64,000 nt of DNA. Source: Strongylocentrotus purpuratus (lineage: Eukaryota > Echinodermata > Echinoidea > Camarodonta > Strongylocentrotidae). The stretch lies in contig NW_022145615.1 of the NCBI RefSeq assembly GCF_000002235.5, positions 31,965,094 to 32,029,093 of the forward strand. Reading direction: 5' to 3'. This document shows, one piece after another, positions 12,814-26,300 of this stretch. A program made the translations under genes and the position numbers. A model generated the notes under the pieces. It saw only the letters and a list, made by a program, of their open reading frames with translations. It had not been told where the DNA came from and made no database searches. Position 1 is the first letter of the stretch. Each line of letters starts with the position of its first letter.

Positions 12814-13358
12814 TTAAAGGTACTATGTCCCATTTGCAGGCCAAAAAATGAAAAGGTTAAATTCCAATGGCATTTGGAAGATAATACTAATTTAAAACTC
12901 CCCTTAAAAAAAGGGAGCTTGAAAATGTCTTTAAGTGGGAAAATAATGACTATTAGAAATTGACTTAGGAGCTATAGAGCCAATAAGTAATAGTCTTGAT
13001 TTTCAGACCATTGTACCGCATGGTCGTACGTTTAATGCTGCGCAAAGATTCAATCAGTTTAATTTTGGCCATTATAAGATGTGGGTTATTGATGTAGACA
13101 AATCCTTTACAGCTCATTTTATGTACGTTATTACCCCCCCCCCCCCCCCCCCCCAAAAAAAAAGCCAGTCAGTCACTCAATAGTGTCTGACAGTGAAGTC
13201 TAGCAAGTAAACGGGTTTCCTTGCATAATTTGAATATTAGGACACTGCTATCGTTTAAATTTCACAGATAGGACATACATTGTACATGACATATTCATAA
13301 TTCCTGCAAAGTTCTACAGAATTTCAGGTTGGCTGCAAAAGGGACATAGTATCTTTAA
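12814..13358. mobile_element. MITE with TTAA ends and TIR AGGTACTATGTCCC
   Basis: TTAAAGGTACTATGTCCCAT at left is mirrored by GGGACATAGTATCTTTAA at right. About 545 bp, with an internal poly-C run near 13135-13154. Confidence 0.85.
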
Positions 13359-13404
13359 AGACCCTGTCAGAAGTGAAAAATGAAATAGATGAATTATATA
13401 TCAA

Positions 13405-13490
13405 GGGACAGCTCATAATAATAATAATAAATAATAATAAAAACGTTACTTATAAAGCGCTTACCACCGAAGTCTCTAAGCGCTATAAAG
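13405..13490 (+). mobile_element. SINE-tail module (TAA)n plus GCGCTTA block
   Basis: ATAATAATAATAAATAATAA, then TATAAAGCGCTTACCACCGA and TCTCTAAGCGCTATAAAG. The same module appears reversed at 23100-23165 and at 49660-49690, marking a dispersed family. Confidence 0.6.
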
Positions 13491-14239
13491 CCATAGATTA
13501 CAATGATATTTCAATTATATGCTATTTTAGTGTCTGTCAGAAAAGGAACAGCTCTCTGAAAACTCAAAATCTAAACTTTGAAAACTCAGAAGCTGTGGAC
13601 CTAAAAACTAGCTTGATGACGATGAAACGGCCAGTTAGAAAGCAACAGAGGAGAAAAAGGTGATTAAATAGCCGATGAAAAGAAGAGAAATAGGCGATTA
13701 AATTCTGGTGTATAAATGGATACCAGGTAAGATTTGAAAATCATGGTTAGAATAGTAAAATAGCAACTGGCTGGAATGCTCCCTGTGGAGCCGAGAATGT
13801 GCAATGGCAATACAGATATCATAACCCCGGGCCCAATGACCAGGGTCAATAAGCCAGTTCGTAAATAGCTTCGGAACGCATGACCCAAAATATCCACAGA
13901 TCGTTTACACGATGGATACATCCCATTTTTAGAATAATCACTGCCGAAGTGATGGAGGTGCTTTATGAATACCTTTTGTTTGTGTCTTGAGAAGAATACT
14001 TCCACCTGTGTGTCATATAAATGTACTGTCGGTGCATAAATGAATACTGATTACATAACTTTCATGAGCACGATACCAGTATTCGTCTCTATGGGTTTTA
14101 CAATTTGGGAACAAATGACCTTTATCTGCCCATGCGCAGATAGTATTTACCAACGGGCTTATTATAATTTGAGACACACTATCATCATAAAATTCTAATG
14201 TTCTTCCCAAGAAAAGTTTATAAAGATGAATGAACTTAC

Positions 14240-14329
14240 CTTCATCTCGCCCTCTACATGTATCAGGTCCCAAGTACTCTCAATCTTTGAGAACGCATAC
14301 TTTATGTTCTCTTCTACTTTCTCATTGCA
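14240..14329 (-). CDS. CERT1: CERT exon 8: start of START domain
   Basis: 30 codons: [20 protein letters not shown] then [10 protein letters not shown]. It aligns with human QVEEMVQNHMTYSLQ and the WQLVVEEGEMK stretch that opens the lipid-binding domain. Acceptor TTTGCAG, donor AAG|GTAAGT; phase 0 at both ends, so it can join exon 7 directly. It is the last CERT exon found in the window. Confidence 0.88.
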
Positions 14330-17300
14330 CTGCAAAGATATAAATACGAACCATAACATATTAAAAACTTCTACAATAACTTCCACTTCCATTTCCAATA
14401 CAATAGACATCAAATTGAAAGGACATTCTTGTATGCCAATTGCCCATGAGTCCGATAGCTCATCAGGACAACAAACTATGGGACGGATGATTATCAGGCT
14501 CATGAATCCTCAGAAAAGTTTTCAGAAGGCCCAAGAGACGGACAATGTTGGTTTATTAAAGGTAGATAACACTGTTGGCTCATGGGTCATCAAGTCTTGT
14601 GAACCCTCTTTTTGTTCATGAAGGCCTGCAAAAATGATGATGTCAGTTGTGCAGTCTGTCGGTCTCATAGGCCACCAGTACTGTGAGCTGTTGGTCCTAT
14701 GGGTTATAGCCATGTAAAGAACAGGATAACTCAAGAAATCACATTAAAGAGAGCTTTGAAAGGACCGAGATATTTGTTTACAATCCGTCTAAACCATGCA
14801 ACAAATTTGTATAGTGGTATAGTCAAATGCGCAGACAAACAGAAGATGTTGCAGGTTTATAACCCTCCTGGTAAGAAGTTTTTCACTGGGGGTAGTTGTT
14901 GAAGTTGAAAGTAACCGCCCTAGAGTGTATTTGAATGACTAAATATTTGGAGGTTATTGTCCTTGTGGGTGGTTGTCCTGGGGTAGTTGTCTGAGGGCCA
15001 GGAAGACAACATTGTCCTTGAGGTACTTTTCCTTGGTGTAAGTGTTTTGGGTTAATTTTCAATGAAGAGTACATGTAGATTAACATGGAGTAGTTGTATG
15101 TGGGTCACTACTTTTGTTTTGGGGATGGCAATTTGGTAGTAATAGTCCTGTGGTAGCTCAACATGAAGTAGCTGTCTGGTAGTTATTGTCTGAGTGGTGG
15201 TTGTCCAGGTTTAGTTGTCTAGGGAATAGTGTCCTTGTGGTATTTTTTCTTGAGGTGAGTTGTACATTGAATACATGTAGTTGTCAAGGGTTTATTGTCT
15301 GAGCTGAGAGGTGTATTTCTTTAGGTAATTGTTTTTGGGGTAATTACGGAAGGGGGGGGGGGAGGTACTTATACAAGGATGTAGTTATCAGGGGTCATTG
15401 CCCTGAGGAAGGTTGTCTATGGGGATAGTCAAGAAGTAGTTGTCTAAGGAATCTAAGGAGTCCAGGGGGGGGGGGTTCACAAAACTTGTCATCAGTGACA
15501 AATGACAGTTTTCGTTAAAAGCTACTGGAATCCTTGTTTCTGATTGGTTATCAGCAGATTTGTCACTTATTTTTGTAATTTGTCATTGAAAAAGGCTTTG
15601 TGAAACAGGTCCCAGGGGTAGTCATCATGGGATGATAGTAAGAGAGGTAGTCTTTCAGGGTAGTTTTCAAGGGATCGTTGTCCTTGGAGGAAGTTGTCCA
15701 GGGACAGTTGTCCTAATTTGTAGCAGATCTACTAGTGATAGCTTGTTTTCAGATCTAGGTGTGTCAGCAAATACATTGTGCCACTTATATAATTCAATTA
15801 TTACTGTGTTTTTTTTTGTTTATATATATGTACTTTTATTGATTATACAAAATTCCATGTAACATTTCTATTTACTTAATTTGGACAAATAAAATTGAAT
15901 TGAATTGAATTGGATTGGGTCTTTGTCCTGTGGGAAGTTAGCTGAGGGTAATTTAAATTGGGGTTATATTGAACAAGGAGTAGTTTTCTGGGGGTACTTG
16001 TTCTGGAGATACAAATTGTCCATGGGTAATTGTCACAAGGGTAGCTGTCTATGGGGATATTTCTAACAGGAATTGTCCTAAAGGAGTTTTATCCTTTGAT
16101 GGTAGATGTGCATGGAATAAATATCTGGTGGACAATGTTCTTTGGACAAGGGTAATAATCCTTAGGGGTTCTTGTCTTTGCGGTGGTTGTCCAGGGAAAG
16201 TTGTCCAGCCACAGTCCAGGGATAGATGTCCTGATGCGAGATAGACCGGGCTGTTGTGATAGCTTGTGTTCAGATTGAGGCGTGTCTACACATAGATTTT
16301 GCCATGGGGTATTTGTCCTGGAGGAAGATTTTTGGGGTAATTTTCCAAGGGAGCAGTTGAAAATAGATAACTTTTCTGAGGGTAGTTGTCCTGGGGATAG
16401 TCATCCTGCAGATATTTGTCCTGTGAGATATTCTCCATGGATAATCGTCACAGGAGTGAGATATTGTCCAAGAGAATTGTCCTACAGGTATCATTCCTTG
16501 GAGTAGAAAATTATACTGGGAGGGTAGTTATACATGGAGTTAATGTCTGGGGGTCAATGTTCATAGGAATGGTCCTCATTAGGGGTAGTTGTCCTTGAAG
16601 GTGGTTACTCTTGGAGGTAGTCGTCCATGGATAGTCATCCTGACAGACCTACCTGTTTTGATAGCTTGTGTTCACATGTAGGTGTGTCTGCCACATATTC
16701 GTCATGGGGTAGTTCGCTGGGGGTAATATACCTTTAGGTATGTTGGACATGGGTACTTGTCCCCAGGGTAGTTTGTCTGTAGATTATTGCCTACAGGAAT
16801 TGTCCTAAAGGTAGCTGTGCATGGAATAATGTCTGGTGGTCTTGTTCTTAAAAATAGTTATCCTTAGGGGTAGTTATCTCTAGGGGTAGTTGTCCTTTGG
16901 GCTAGTTGTTCAGGGGTAGTTGTTGGAGGCAGATGTCCAGGAAAAGTTGTCCTAATACAAAGTAGACCGACAATACTTGTTGTGATAGCTCATGTTCTGA
17001 ATGAGACATGTCTGCACATATATTTTGCCAAGGAGATAGTCCTCCTGATAGGAGTTAGACCTACATGATGTGATACCTTTTGTTTAGATTGAAGCGTGTC
17101 TGCACATAGATTTTGCTATGGGGTATTTATCCTGGGGGTCGAAACTTTGGGGTAATTTTCATAGGGAGTTGTTTAATATGGAGTAGTTTTCTGTGGAAGT
17201 TGCCCTGGGGATAGTTATCCTGGAGGTTTTTTCCCTTGGGAATATATAATTATGCTTGAAGGTTAGCTGTACATGGAATATATGTCTGTTCTTGAGAATG

Positions 17301-20300
17301 GTTATTCTTAAGGGTAGTTATCCTTGGAGGTGGTGGCTCCTGGAGGTAGTCATCAAAGGGATAGTCGTCCTGATAAAAAGTAGACGTACCTGTTGTGATA
17401 GCTTGTGTTCAGCTGGAGGCGTGTCTGCACATATCGTCCTGGCATACAATGTATCAGGATTGTCTCTGACCTGACCAAAACAGAACATTCACAAATTAAT
17501 TTGTTTTATAGATGATCCAACATCACATCAAACCAAAAACTTTCAATTTCTATCACAGAAGATCTGACATTACATAAAAATTAACTTCCTTCACAGATGC
17601 ATGAGACCCAGCCCTAAATGAACTATTTAACAAATTGACATGGTTAGGAATTGTTTTATCAATTTGTACAGTACAAGAATGTAAGGAAAAAATAAAAGGA
17701 AACTGATTAATGTTCTGCAAGCAAAGAAATAAAGTTGATAATGAAACAGCACAAATTCTTTTCCACTATAGCACTGATTATCTTCACATCATGGACGTAA
17801 TGTAAGTAAGAAGAAATTTTGAAGGAATTACATAATAATAATTACCATCCATATGGTCTTGCATCCTATCAATTTCGGGTTCAATGTTTCCAAATGTATT
17901 TTCAGCAGTTAAATATTACCTCTTCTCAAATCACCTCTAGTATCTTGGCCGGTATTCAATTCAATACTTAGAATAGTAAGAACTTTACTAAGTAAATTAC
18001 TAAGCAAAGAACTTTACTTATCTCATATTCAAATCGCATTTTAAACTTGTACATAAATGAAATCAGACAAAATCTAAGTAAAATACTTTCTGATAAGCAT
18101 TATGACATCACACGGTCAATCAAAAGTAATACGCAATTAATGCGAAACAATAAATGTGTGTTAACATGATTGTGCGAAGGTTATGAAACTATGTTAGAAA
18201 ACCATATGCCTGCCAATCAAGGCCTCCAAATAATTGGCTTAAGTCTGGTAGCGAGCTGTCTTAAAGTTAAGGTAAAATACTTAGCCAAATGTTTGAACAG
18301 AATACCAAAATTGGCTAAGTTTTTCATCCATATTTCGAACTTAAGTATTGAATTGAATACCGGCCCTGGTTCACAGAAAATGCTAGACTTGAAGGGATTG
18401 GGGTACACAAGTTACACATTTCTGCTGTGGAACAGGCTTTCTTGTTTTGATAACATTCTGAACAGTAGAGAAAATATTAAGTGATTTATAGTTCATCTGG
18501 GTTGTACCTCTGAGCTCAACTACACATAGAATATAGGTGAAAAACAGTGACGGAAACGATTTGACCCCCTTAGAATTGGCAAGCGTATACTTCTATATTA
18601 TGATCGATAAACATAACTAAAATGTAGCAAAAAATATATGCCATCTCCTACATAAATCTGTAAACATACCTTACTAACAAATTGATGAAAGTGGAAGCGA
18701 TACTAGTGTCTAATTTGTCTCCAAGCTTGCGAAAAGCAACTTTCTGTATCTCTTTCTGAATCCAGCTAATTATGAGTACCTTGTCTAGAGGCTTGAAAAT
18801 GAGTTCTTTATTCACAATAAGTAGAAAATTACCAATTTAGGTGAGGTTTTGAAGCTTTTGCTTGCCATGCACCAAGCTTCTTCAGTTTCCCCTACCATAT
18901 CGTCATATTGCATCAGCAACAGCACCAGCAGCTTTAAGGGTCTAAAGAAGCTTGCATGGTAGTAAGCAAAAGCTCACCAAAACAGGTCATTTCTCTACCC
19001 ATTGTGGAGAAATAACTGATCTTAAAGCTTCTAGACAAAGGACTCGTAATGCGCAGGATTCAAGATAAGATTCAGTAAGTAGCTTCTTGCGAGCTGGAGA
19101 CGAAAAAGAAATCAGAAATGATTCCACTTTCATCAATTTGTTAGTTAAGGTATATTTATGTAGGAGATGGCATATATTGTTCACTACTTTTTAATTATGT
19201 TAATTAATAGTAATATGAAAATTGAACCTCTTCTGAGACCTGCTTAGAAGAAACTTACTGTATTTCTTTCTGAATCCTGTTCGTCGTGGATATCTAAGGC
19301 AGCTTCGATGGCATCAAAGAATTCCTCTTCTTTCATGATACTGTGAGGTCCTTCCTGTAATGAGAACGAGAGGAAAGAAAACTTTCAAAAGCCGCACAAA
19401 TTAATGTGAATCGCAACTTGGAAATATGATTCCTTTCGAGGGGATTAAAATGATGACTAGAATACATGAGTAATTATTCCTGGCAGCAGGATGACTGACA
19501 GGTGAAACAAAAGTTTATAATTCTATGAATCAACAGTAAATGCCAGCCTTCTCAAATTGTAAGGGAAGTATGTTTCATCCTGATGAGTACGATTCAATTC
19601 ACACTGATGTATGAATAAAAGATGTTTAAGATGAATCACTTTTTTTTTAACTTTCTAACTTCAGTGTGATGTATGGGGGGGGGGGGTGGGGTGCCCTCCA
19701 GTCAAGCCCATTCAACCATATTGAATAACTTACTTCATGAACAGAAAAAAAGAAGGAAAAATAGTGTACAGTCTTTAATATGCATGTGTGCCACTAACAA
19801 CCCCCTTAGTACAGCTGATTTACCTCATTGTCAGGACCCCCCATCCTGGGTGTCACTATGCTTTATGTACAAGAAACTTACTTACATGAATACTATCTCC
19901 AGGGGATTAGTATAGCTAATTTACCTCATACCGGTAGTCAGAAATCCCTATCCTGGGTTTCACTATGCTTTATTGGGAGAAACTTACTTATACTATCTCC
20001 AGGGGATTAGGACAGCTAATTTACCTCATACCGGTAGTCAGAAACCTCTATCCTGGGTTTCACTACGCTTTATGTACAAGAATCTTACTTTAATATACTA
20101 TCTCCAGGGGATTAGTACAGCTCATTTACCTCATAGTCAGGACCCCCTATCCTGGGTTTCACTACGCTTTTATGTAAAAGAACCTTACTTATACTATCTC
20201 CAGGGAATTAGTACAGCTAATTAACCTCATAGTCAGGACCCCCTATCCTGGGTTTCACTATGCATAATGTACAAGAACCTTACTTATACTATCTCCAGGG

Positions 20301-23300
20301 GATTAGTACAGCTGATATAAGTCATAGTCAGGACCCCTATCCTGGGTTTCACTATGCTTTATGTACAAGAACCTTACTTATACTATCTCCAGGGGATTAG
20401 TACAGCTGATTTACCTCATAGTCAGGACCCCTATTCTGGGTTTCACTATGCTTTATATACAAGAACCTTACTTATACTATCTCCAGGGGATTAGTACAGC
20501 TGATATAACTCATAGTCAGGACCCCTATCCTGGGTTTCACTATGCTTTATGTACAAGAACCTTACTTATACTATTTCCAGGGGATTAGTACAGCTAATTT
20601 ACCTCATAGTCAGGACCTCCTATCCTGGGTTTCACTACGCTTTATGTACAAGAACCTTACTTATACTATCTCCAGGGGATTAGTACAGCTAATTTACCTC
20701 ATACCGGTAGTCAGGACCTCCTATCCTGGGTTTCACTACCCTTGATGTACAAGAACCTTACTTATACTATCTCCAGGGGATTAGTACAGCTGATTTACCT
20801 CATAGTCTGGACCTCCTATCCTGGGTTTCACTACGCTTTATGTACAAGAACCTTACTTATACTATCTCAAAGGGGATTAGTACAGCTAATTTACCTCATA
20901 CTCAGGACCTCCTATCCTGGGTTTCACTACGCTTTATGTACAAGAACCTTACTTATACCATCTCCCGGGGATTAGTACAGCTAATTTACCTCATACCGGT
21001 AGTCAGAACCTCCTATCCTGGGTTTTACTATGCTTTATGTACAAGAACCTTACTTATACTATCTCCCGGGGATTAGTACAGCTAATTTACCTCATACCGG
21101 TAGTCAGGACCTCCTATCCTGGGTTTCACTATGCTTTATGTACAAGAACCTTACTTATACTATCTCTCGGGGATTAGTACAGCTAATTTACCTCATACCG
21201 GTAGTCAGGACCTCCTATCCTGGGTTTCACTATGCTTTATGTACAAGAATCTTACTTATACTATCTCCAGGAGATTAGTACAGCTAATTTACCTCATAGT
21301 CTGGACCCCCAACCCTGGGTTTCACTACACTTTGATGTACAAGAACCTTACTTATACTATCACCAGGGGATTAGTCTTATACTATCTTCAGGGGATTAGT
21401 ACAGCTAATTTACCCCATAGTCAGGACCCCCTATTCTGGCTTGGATCTTACGTTCTTGAACGACCAGTTTGTAAGCCTCTACAGGACCCCCTATCCTGGG
21501 TGTCACTATGCTCTATCTACAAGAACCTTACTTATACCATCTCCAGGGGATTAGTACAGCTAATTTACCTCATAGTCAGGATCCCTTATCCTGGGTTTCA
21601 CTACGCTATATGTACCAGAACTTTACTTATACTATCTCCAGGGGATTAGTACAGCTAATTTACCTCATAGTCAGGACCCCCTACCCTGGGTGTCACTACG
21701 CTTTATGTACAAGAACCTTACTTATACTATGTCCAGGGGATTAGTACAGCTAATTTACCTCATATTCAGGACCCCCTATCCTGAGTTTCACTATGCTTGA
21801 TGTACCAGAACCTTACTTATACTATCTCCAGGGGATTAGTACAGCTAATTTACCTCATAGTCAGGACCCCCTATCCTGAGGTTCACTATGCTTTATGTAC
21901 AAGAACCTTACTTATAATATCTCAAAGGGGATTAGTACAGCTAATTTACCTCATAGTCAGGACCCCCTATCCTGGCTTGGATCTTGCGTTCTTGAACGAC
22001 TAGCTTGTAGGCCTCTACAGCTCGCTTTCTCCTGTCTTGTTCCTGAATTGATAAAAGGATAAAGAGAATGATGCAGTATGTATAAATGATTGTCAAATTG
22101 ATACAATTTACAATACCCAAAAGTTAATCTTTCTTTATCACACATTTCATTGAAAACCAATAAATACCGGAATTTGGAAGCATGAAGTTATCCACCGTTA
22201 TTGAAAGGACACAATAGGTTGCCTGGGTAAGGATGGCTTCCAAATGTGACTCATTTTCCTTAGTAGTTGTCCAGTTGGGTAAAACCGGAAACGTTTGCAA
22301 ATTGTGAAAAAGGCCACTCCCAAGGCAAGAACATTCACGAATTGCAAACATTCAGAGTTGTAATATTTACAGTAATGAGCAGAATAAAACTTGTTGAGAA
22401 TCTGGTCTACTTGTTTTATCATATCTATAATAATTAAGTAATATTGACTGCCTTCTGGGCAATACGACATATATCGCCCGAACCAAAGGTGAGGGAGATA
22501 TATGACAAGTCGTATTGCCTTGAATTAGGCAGTCAATATTACTATTATCAACCACATCAGACATCTAGAGCAAACAAGAAACTCTTACTATCTTAAACTC
22601 TTAAATTATGTAGCCTACACTGCACATGGTTTCCTAGCATTAGAAGTTGCAAAAACATCATCAAACCAGCACTGTGCATCCAGTGTTTGATGAATTTTCG
22701 ATGCACTGCAAACAGTGTGCCTAGGGTGTGATTGTTACGTCACAATATAGTTCGCGCAAAGTGCGCATTTTCTTATACGCGTAATACCAGTAGCTGATGC
22801 CCGATGAAATTTACAACTGGCTCTATATTATTGCTCACTAGTTTAACACGCATTTTGCCATTGACTTTTCAGATCGGGCAATAATATTTGTTCATTGGTT
22901 TACTGTATAACCGTATTGGCCGGCAAATTACACACAAAATCACATTGACTTTTCTGAGGGGTCAATAATATTTTTTTCGCCTGTAGTTTTGTTCGCTTAT
23001 CCATCAAACCTTGAGGGCAATGGCATTTAAAAATTGCCCTGCTCAGATGTCTGATACGGTTAATAACCATTATTATCATATCTTTGATAATCATTATTAT
23101 TGTTATATAATAATAATAGTCACGATTGTATAGCACTTACTACTATGTCTCAAAGCGCTTTATATTATAATTAATTATCACTCTGTCATTAAATTCAATG
23201 ACTTATCTGTACGTGATTGTGCACACATTCCGCTCCTTATGGGAGTATTCAGACCTGGCACCATTTTAGAAGCGCACACATGCCAATCCAACCACATTAG

Positions 23301-26300
23301 CGTTCGCATCCTACCGGGTACCCATTAAAGACCTGAGTGGAGAGTGGCAAATGTAGATTGGTATCTTGGGACTCGAACCGCAATCATCATGTGATCCACC
23401 GTCCAGTGACTGATCCACTGACCTCTGATATTATTCTAGACTTGATGCTTTCTGTGTAGATGTATACCAACCTTATCTAATCGTTTCTGCCACTGCTCTT
23501 CCCTCTGCTTCATGAGGTCGATACAATGTGAGAGTGTCGTCAAGACACCTTGAGTCGTCGCCTTGAACGTGACTGCCTCTCCCCTGAAGTCTATACCCAT
23601 GTACTGAGGTGCAAACGATGACTTGTCCGCTGCAGAAGAAAATAAAGATAAAGTTATATGTAATGCAGGAATCTATTTCAAATCAAAGCTATCATATATT
23701 TAAAGAACAAGGAACTCTTATGACATACCGGTACTTGATGCTAATAGTAATATGTCTTATGTACCTAGAGCGGCCTCATCAGTATTAAAGGAAACTGAAC
23801 CCCAAGTAATAAATTTACTTATTCTGAGAGATTTATTATATTATTGCCCATAAATCTACAAGATTCCCCACCAAAGTGTATGAGAAAGGAATAAAGCAAA
23901 AATAAAGTACAGTTTCTCAGCACGACATGGGCATCGCCATTTTCACGATAATGTGACGTACTAAGCGAAGTCGTTCATCAAGTAAATGTATTCTAATTTA
24001 TGGATGCTTCTTTCCCAGACGTGTGTGGTGATGAGACATTTCATTCACCTGCTATTATCCTTTGTACTATGATTGCCAGAACGCAAATTGCATAAATAAA
24101 TAAATAGTGCCCTTCTGGGGTGAAGGTTTCTCATAAATGAAATAGATTTGTCAACTGCTATAATGAAGTATTTATAAATTAATTTTGTTACAATTGTGCC
24201 CCTGTTATTTATTTTCACCTAATATATTTTCTATCATCTCAGTTATTATTATTTTTCATTGAAAAGTAAAGGTTTCGTTATTGATTTAAAAATTATTTCC
24301 AATTAAAACTTGGTGCAAGATACATGTACAACTTCAACAGGTACGTCACATTTCCATGAAAATGGCTGCGCCCATATCATGCTGAAAGGCATCACATCAT
24401 GCCAGGAATATCTTCATTTATATATATCTTTTACATTTTCGAAAGGAATATTGTACATCAAAAGGCAGGCATACATCTCATTTTTCAGAATACCTACACT
24501 TAATCTTTGGGTTTAGGTTTCCTTTAATACTAAACTGTTCTTCCTGATGGCCCTGCAATCATATTATTACCCGGCTTTAGCCAAGCCACCATGAGGCACT
24601 TATGAATACCAAGGAATTACTTCCTACCGGGTACCCATTTTCCTCACCTGGGTGGAGAGAGGCAAATGAAGATTAATGTCTTGCCATAACAATAGTGCCA
24701 TGTTATAGTGTGATATGGATAACATATGAAATGTACAGTAGACACTTCGTATGAAATTGAATATTCAAAAGGAAACAGGATTTGTCTACAGAGTGCATGT
24801 AGGAACCAGTACAGCAGCTGCAGAACCATTCAAATGGGGGGGGGGGGGATCCAATGAGTTTAATGCATAGGGTCACTCTGTTTGGTGAATGCCCCCTGAG
24901 CCCCATCTTCCAGAGGCCAAGTAATACCATATTGTTATGTAATCTCTCTAATTACTTAAAGGCCAAGTCCAGTCACAAACTGATAACCAAATTGGCAATT
25001 TGTGTAGTGATTTCCATTGTACTATACTTTTACATACTTTTTCAAAAACTTTCATAATAGTTACCCGATTTTGTTCAAACTTTTTTTGATTGGTTTGTCT
25101 GTTTTTTCTGCTTCTATTGAAAGTAAATTATTTTTGGAGTGGACTTGGCCTTTAATGTATTTATACTGTAATACTAGGCACATGATTTCATACAGGAAGG
25201 ACATATGTAGATCTTTCTCTCTTTCCCTTTCTGTTTCTTTCTCTTTCTCTTTGTCTCCCTCTGTCTGTCTGTCTGTCTCCCTCCCTCCCTCCTTCCCTCC
25301 CTCCCTCTGTCTCTCTCCCCCAATCATGTGACATGTCCCTTGCGCCAGAGGCTACACTTGGCAACTTGTTAACTGTACGAAACATATTCTTTTGCAGAAA
25401 AAGCATACTTGATGTATGGTCTGTTTCTACACTTATTCCATGCCAAGCCCTCCTAGAAATCTGATAATTTGTTGTCTCATTTGTAGCCAAGAAAATAAAT
25501 TAAATTAAAATCTTCTACATGTTTCATCTGTAAATGTATACATACATGTACTACTATACAAACTTAATACTCTGTGTCTACACATTTCTGCATGTACACA
25601 CTCGTTACATTCACATTCTCTTTCAAGCACTCTTTAAAAGAATGAAGGTTTGCTATTCCAGAATTCACCTTTGCTGATCATACAAAACATTGAATTTCAT
25701 CCGTTAAGATTATACTCAATGACTGTATCCATAGCTTTAAAATGACAGTCTTGAAATTATGGCCATCCGAATTCCCATCATACCGTTTTGTAAAATTTGT
25801 ACTGTATCATACTTTAAAAAAATCAAACTCTTTATATTCATGTATTAATGTACATATTTACCTACGGTACATGGTACATGTTTGTATTTGTAATGTATTT
25901 GCTGGAATTGAAATAATCAAATTGAAAGTTGAAATTGAAATGTAATGTGATGATGAATTGAGATACACATACACTGTAACCTAAGGGCTTACTGCTCTGA
26001 TAAACCGAAACAAAACCAGAAATTCAAACCACAATATTATTCAAGGTTGCCTTCTAGAAAAGAGCTTAGAAATTTAAATTTCCAACCACTATGTAGATCC
26101 TTTGCTTCATATTTGGGCATGATAGAAGAGTTATGTGCAGGAATAGATAAATATCTCTGTGACCATATTGCAATGAGATGTCCTGTGTGGAACTTGTGGT
26201 TGATATTTAATAGAAAAGGAATAGAATAGGAGTAATACGGAAGGAAATGGGATGTGTGCATTCAGTGGTTTATGTTTACGGATGTATTCCTAGTCATCAA

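Noticed and set aside
13664-14273. Open frames on the minus strand just left of CERT exon 8.
   Set aside because: No similarity to START, no splice signals in the right phase.
17849-17935. CERT-like peptide [13 protein letters not shown] before a GTAATT on the minus strand, resembling the VEEMVQNHM region.
   Set aside because: No usable acceptor upstream, and the donor phase does not fit exon 8, which already contains the matching region.
19973-22003. Repeat-peptide gene on the plus strand ([20 protein letters not shown] repeats).
   Set aside because: These frames are translations of the exon 6-derived tandem array on the wrong strand; frames shift between units.
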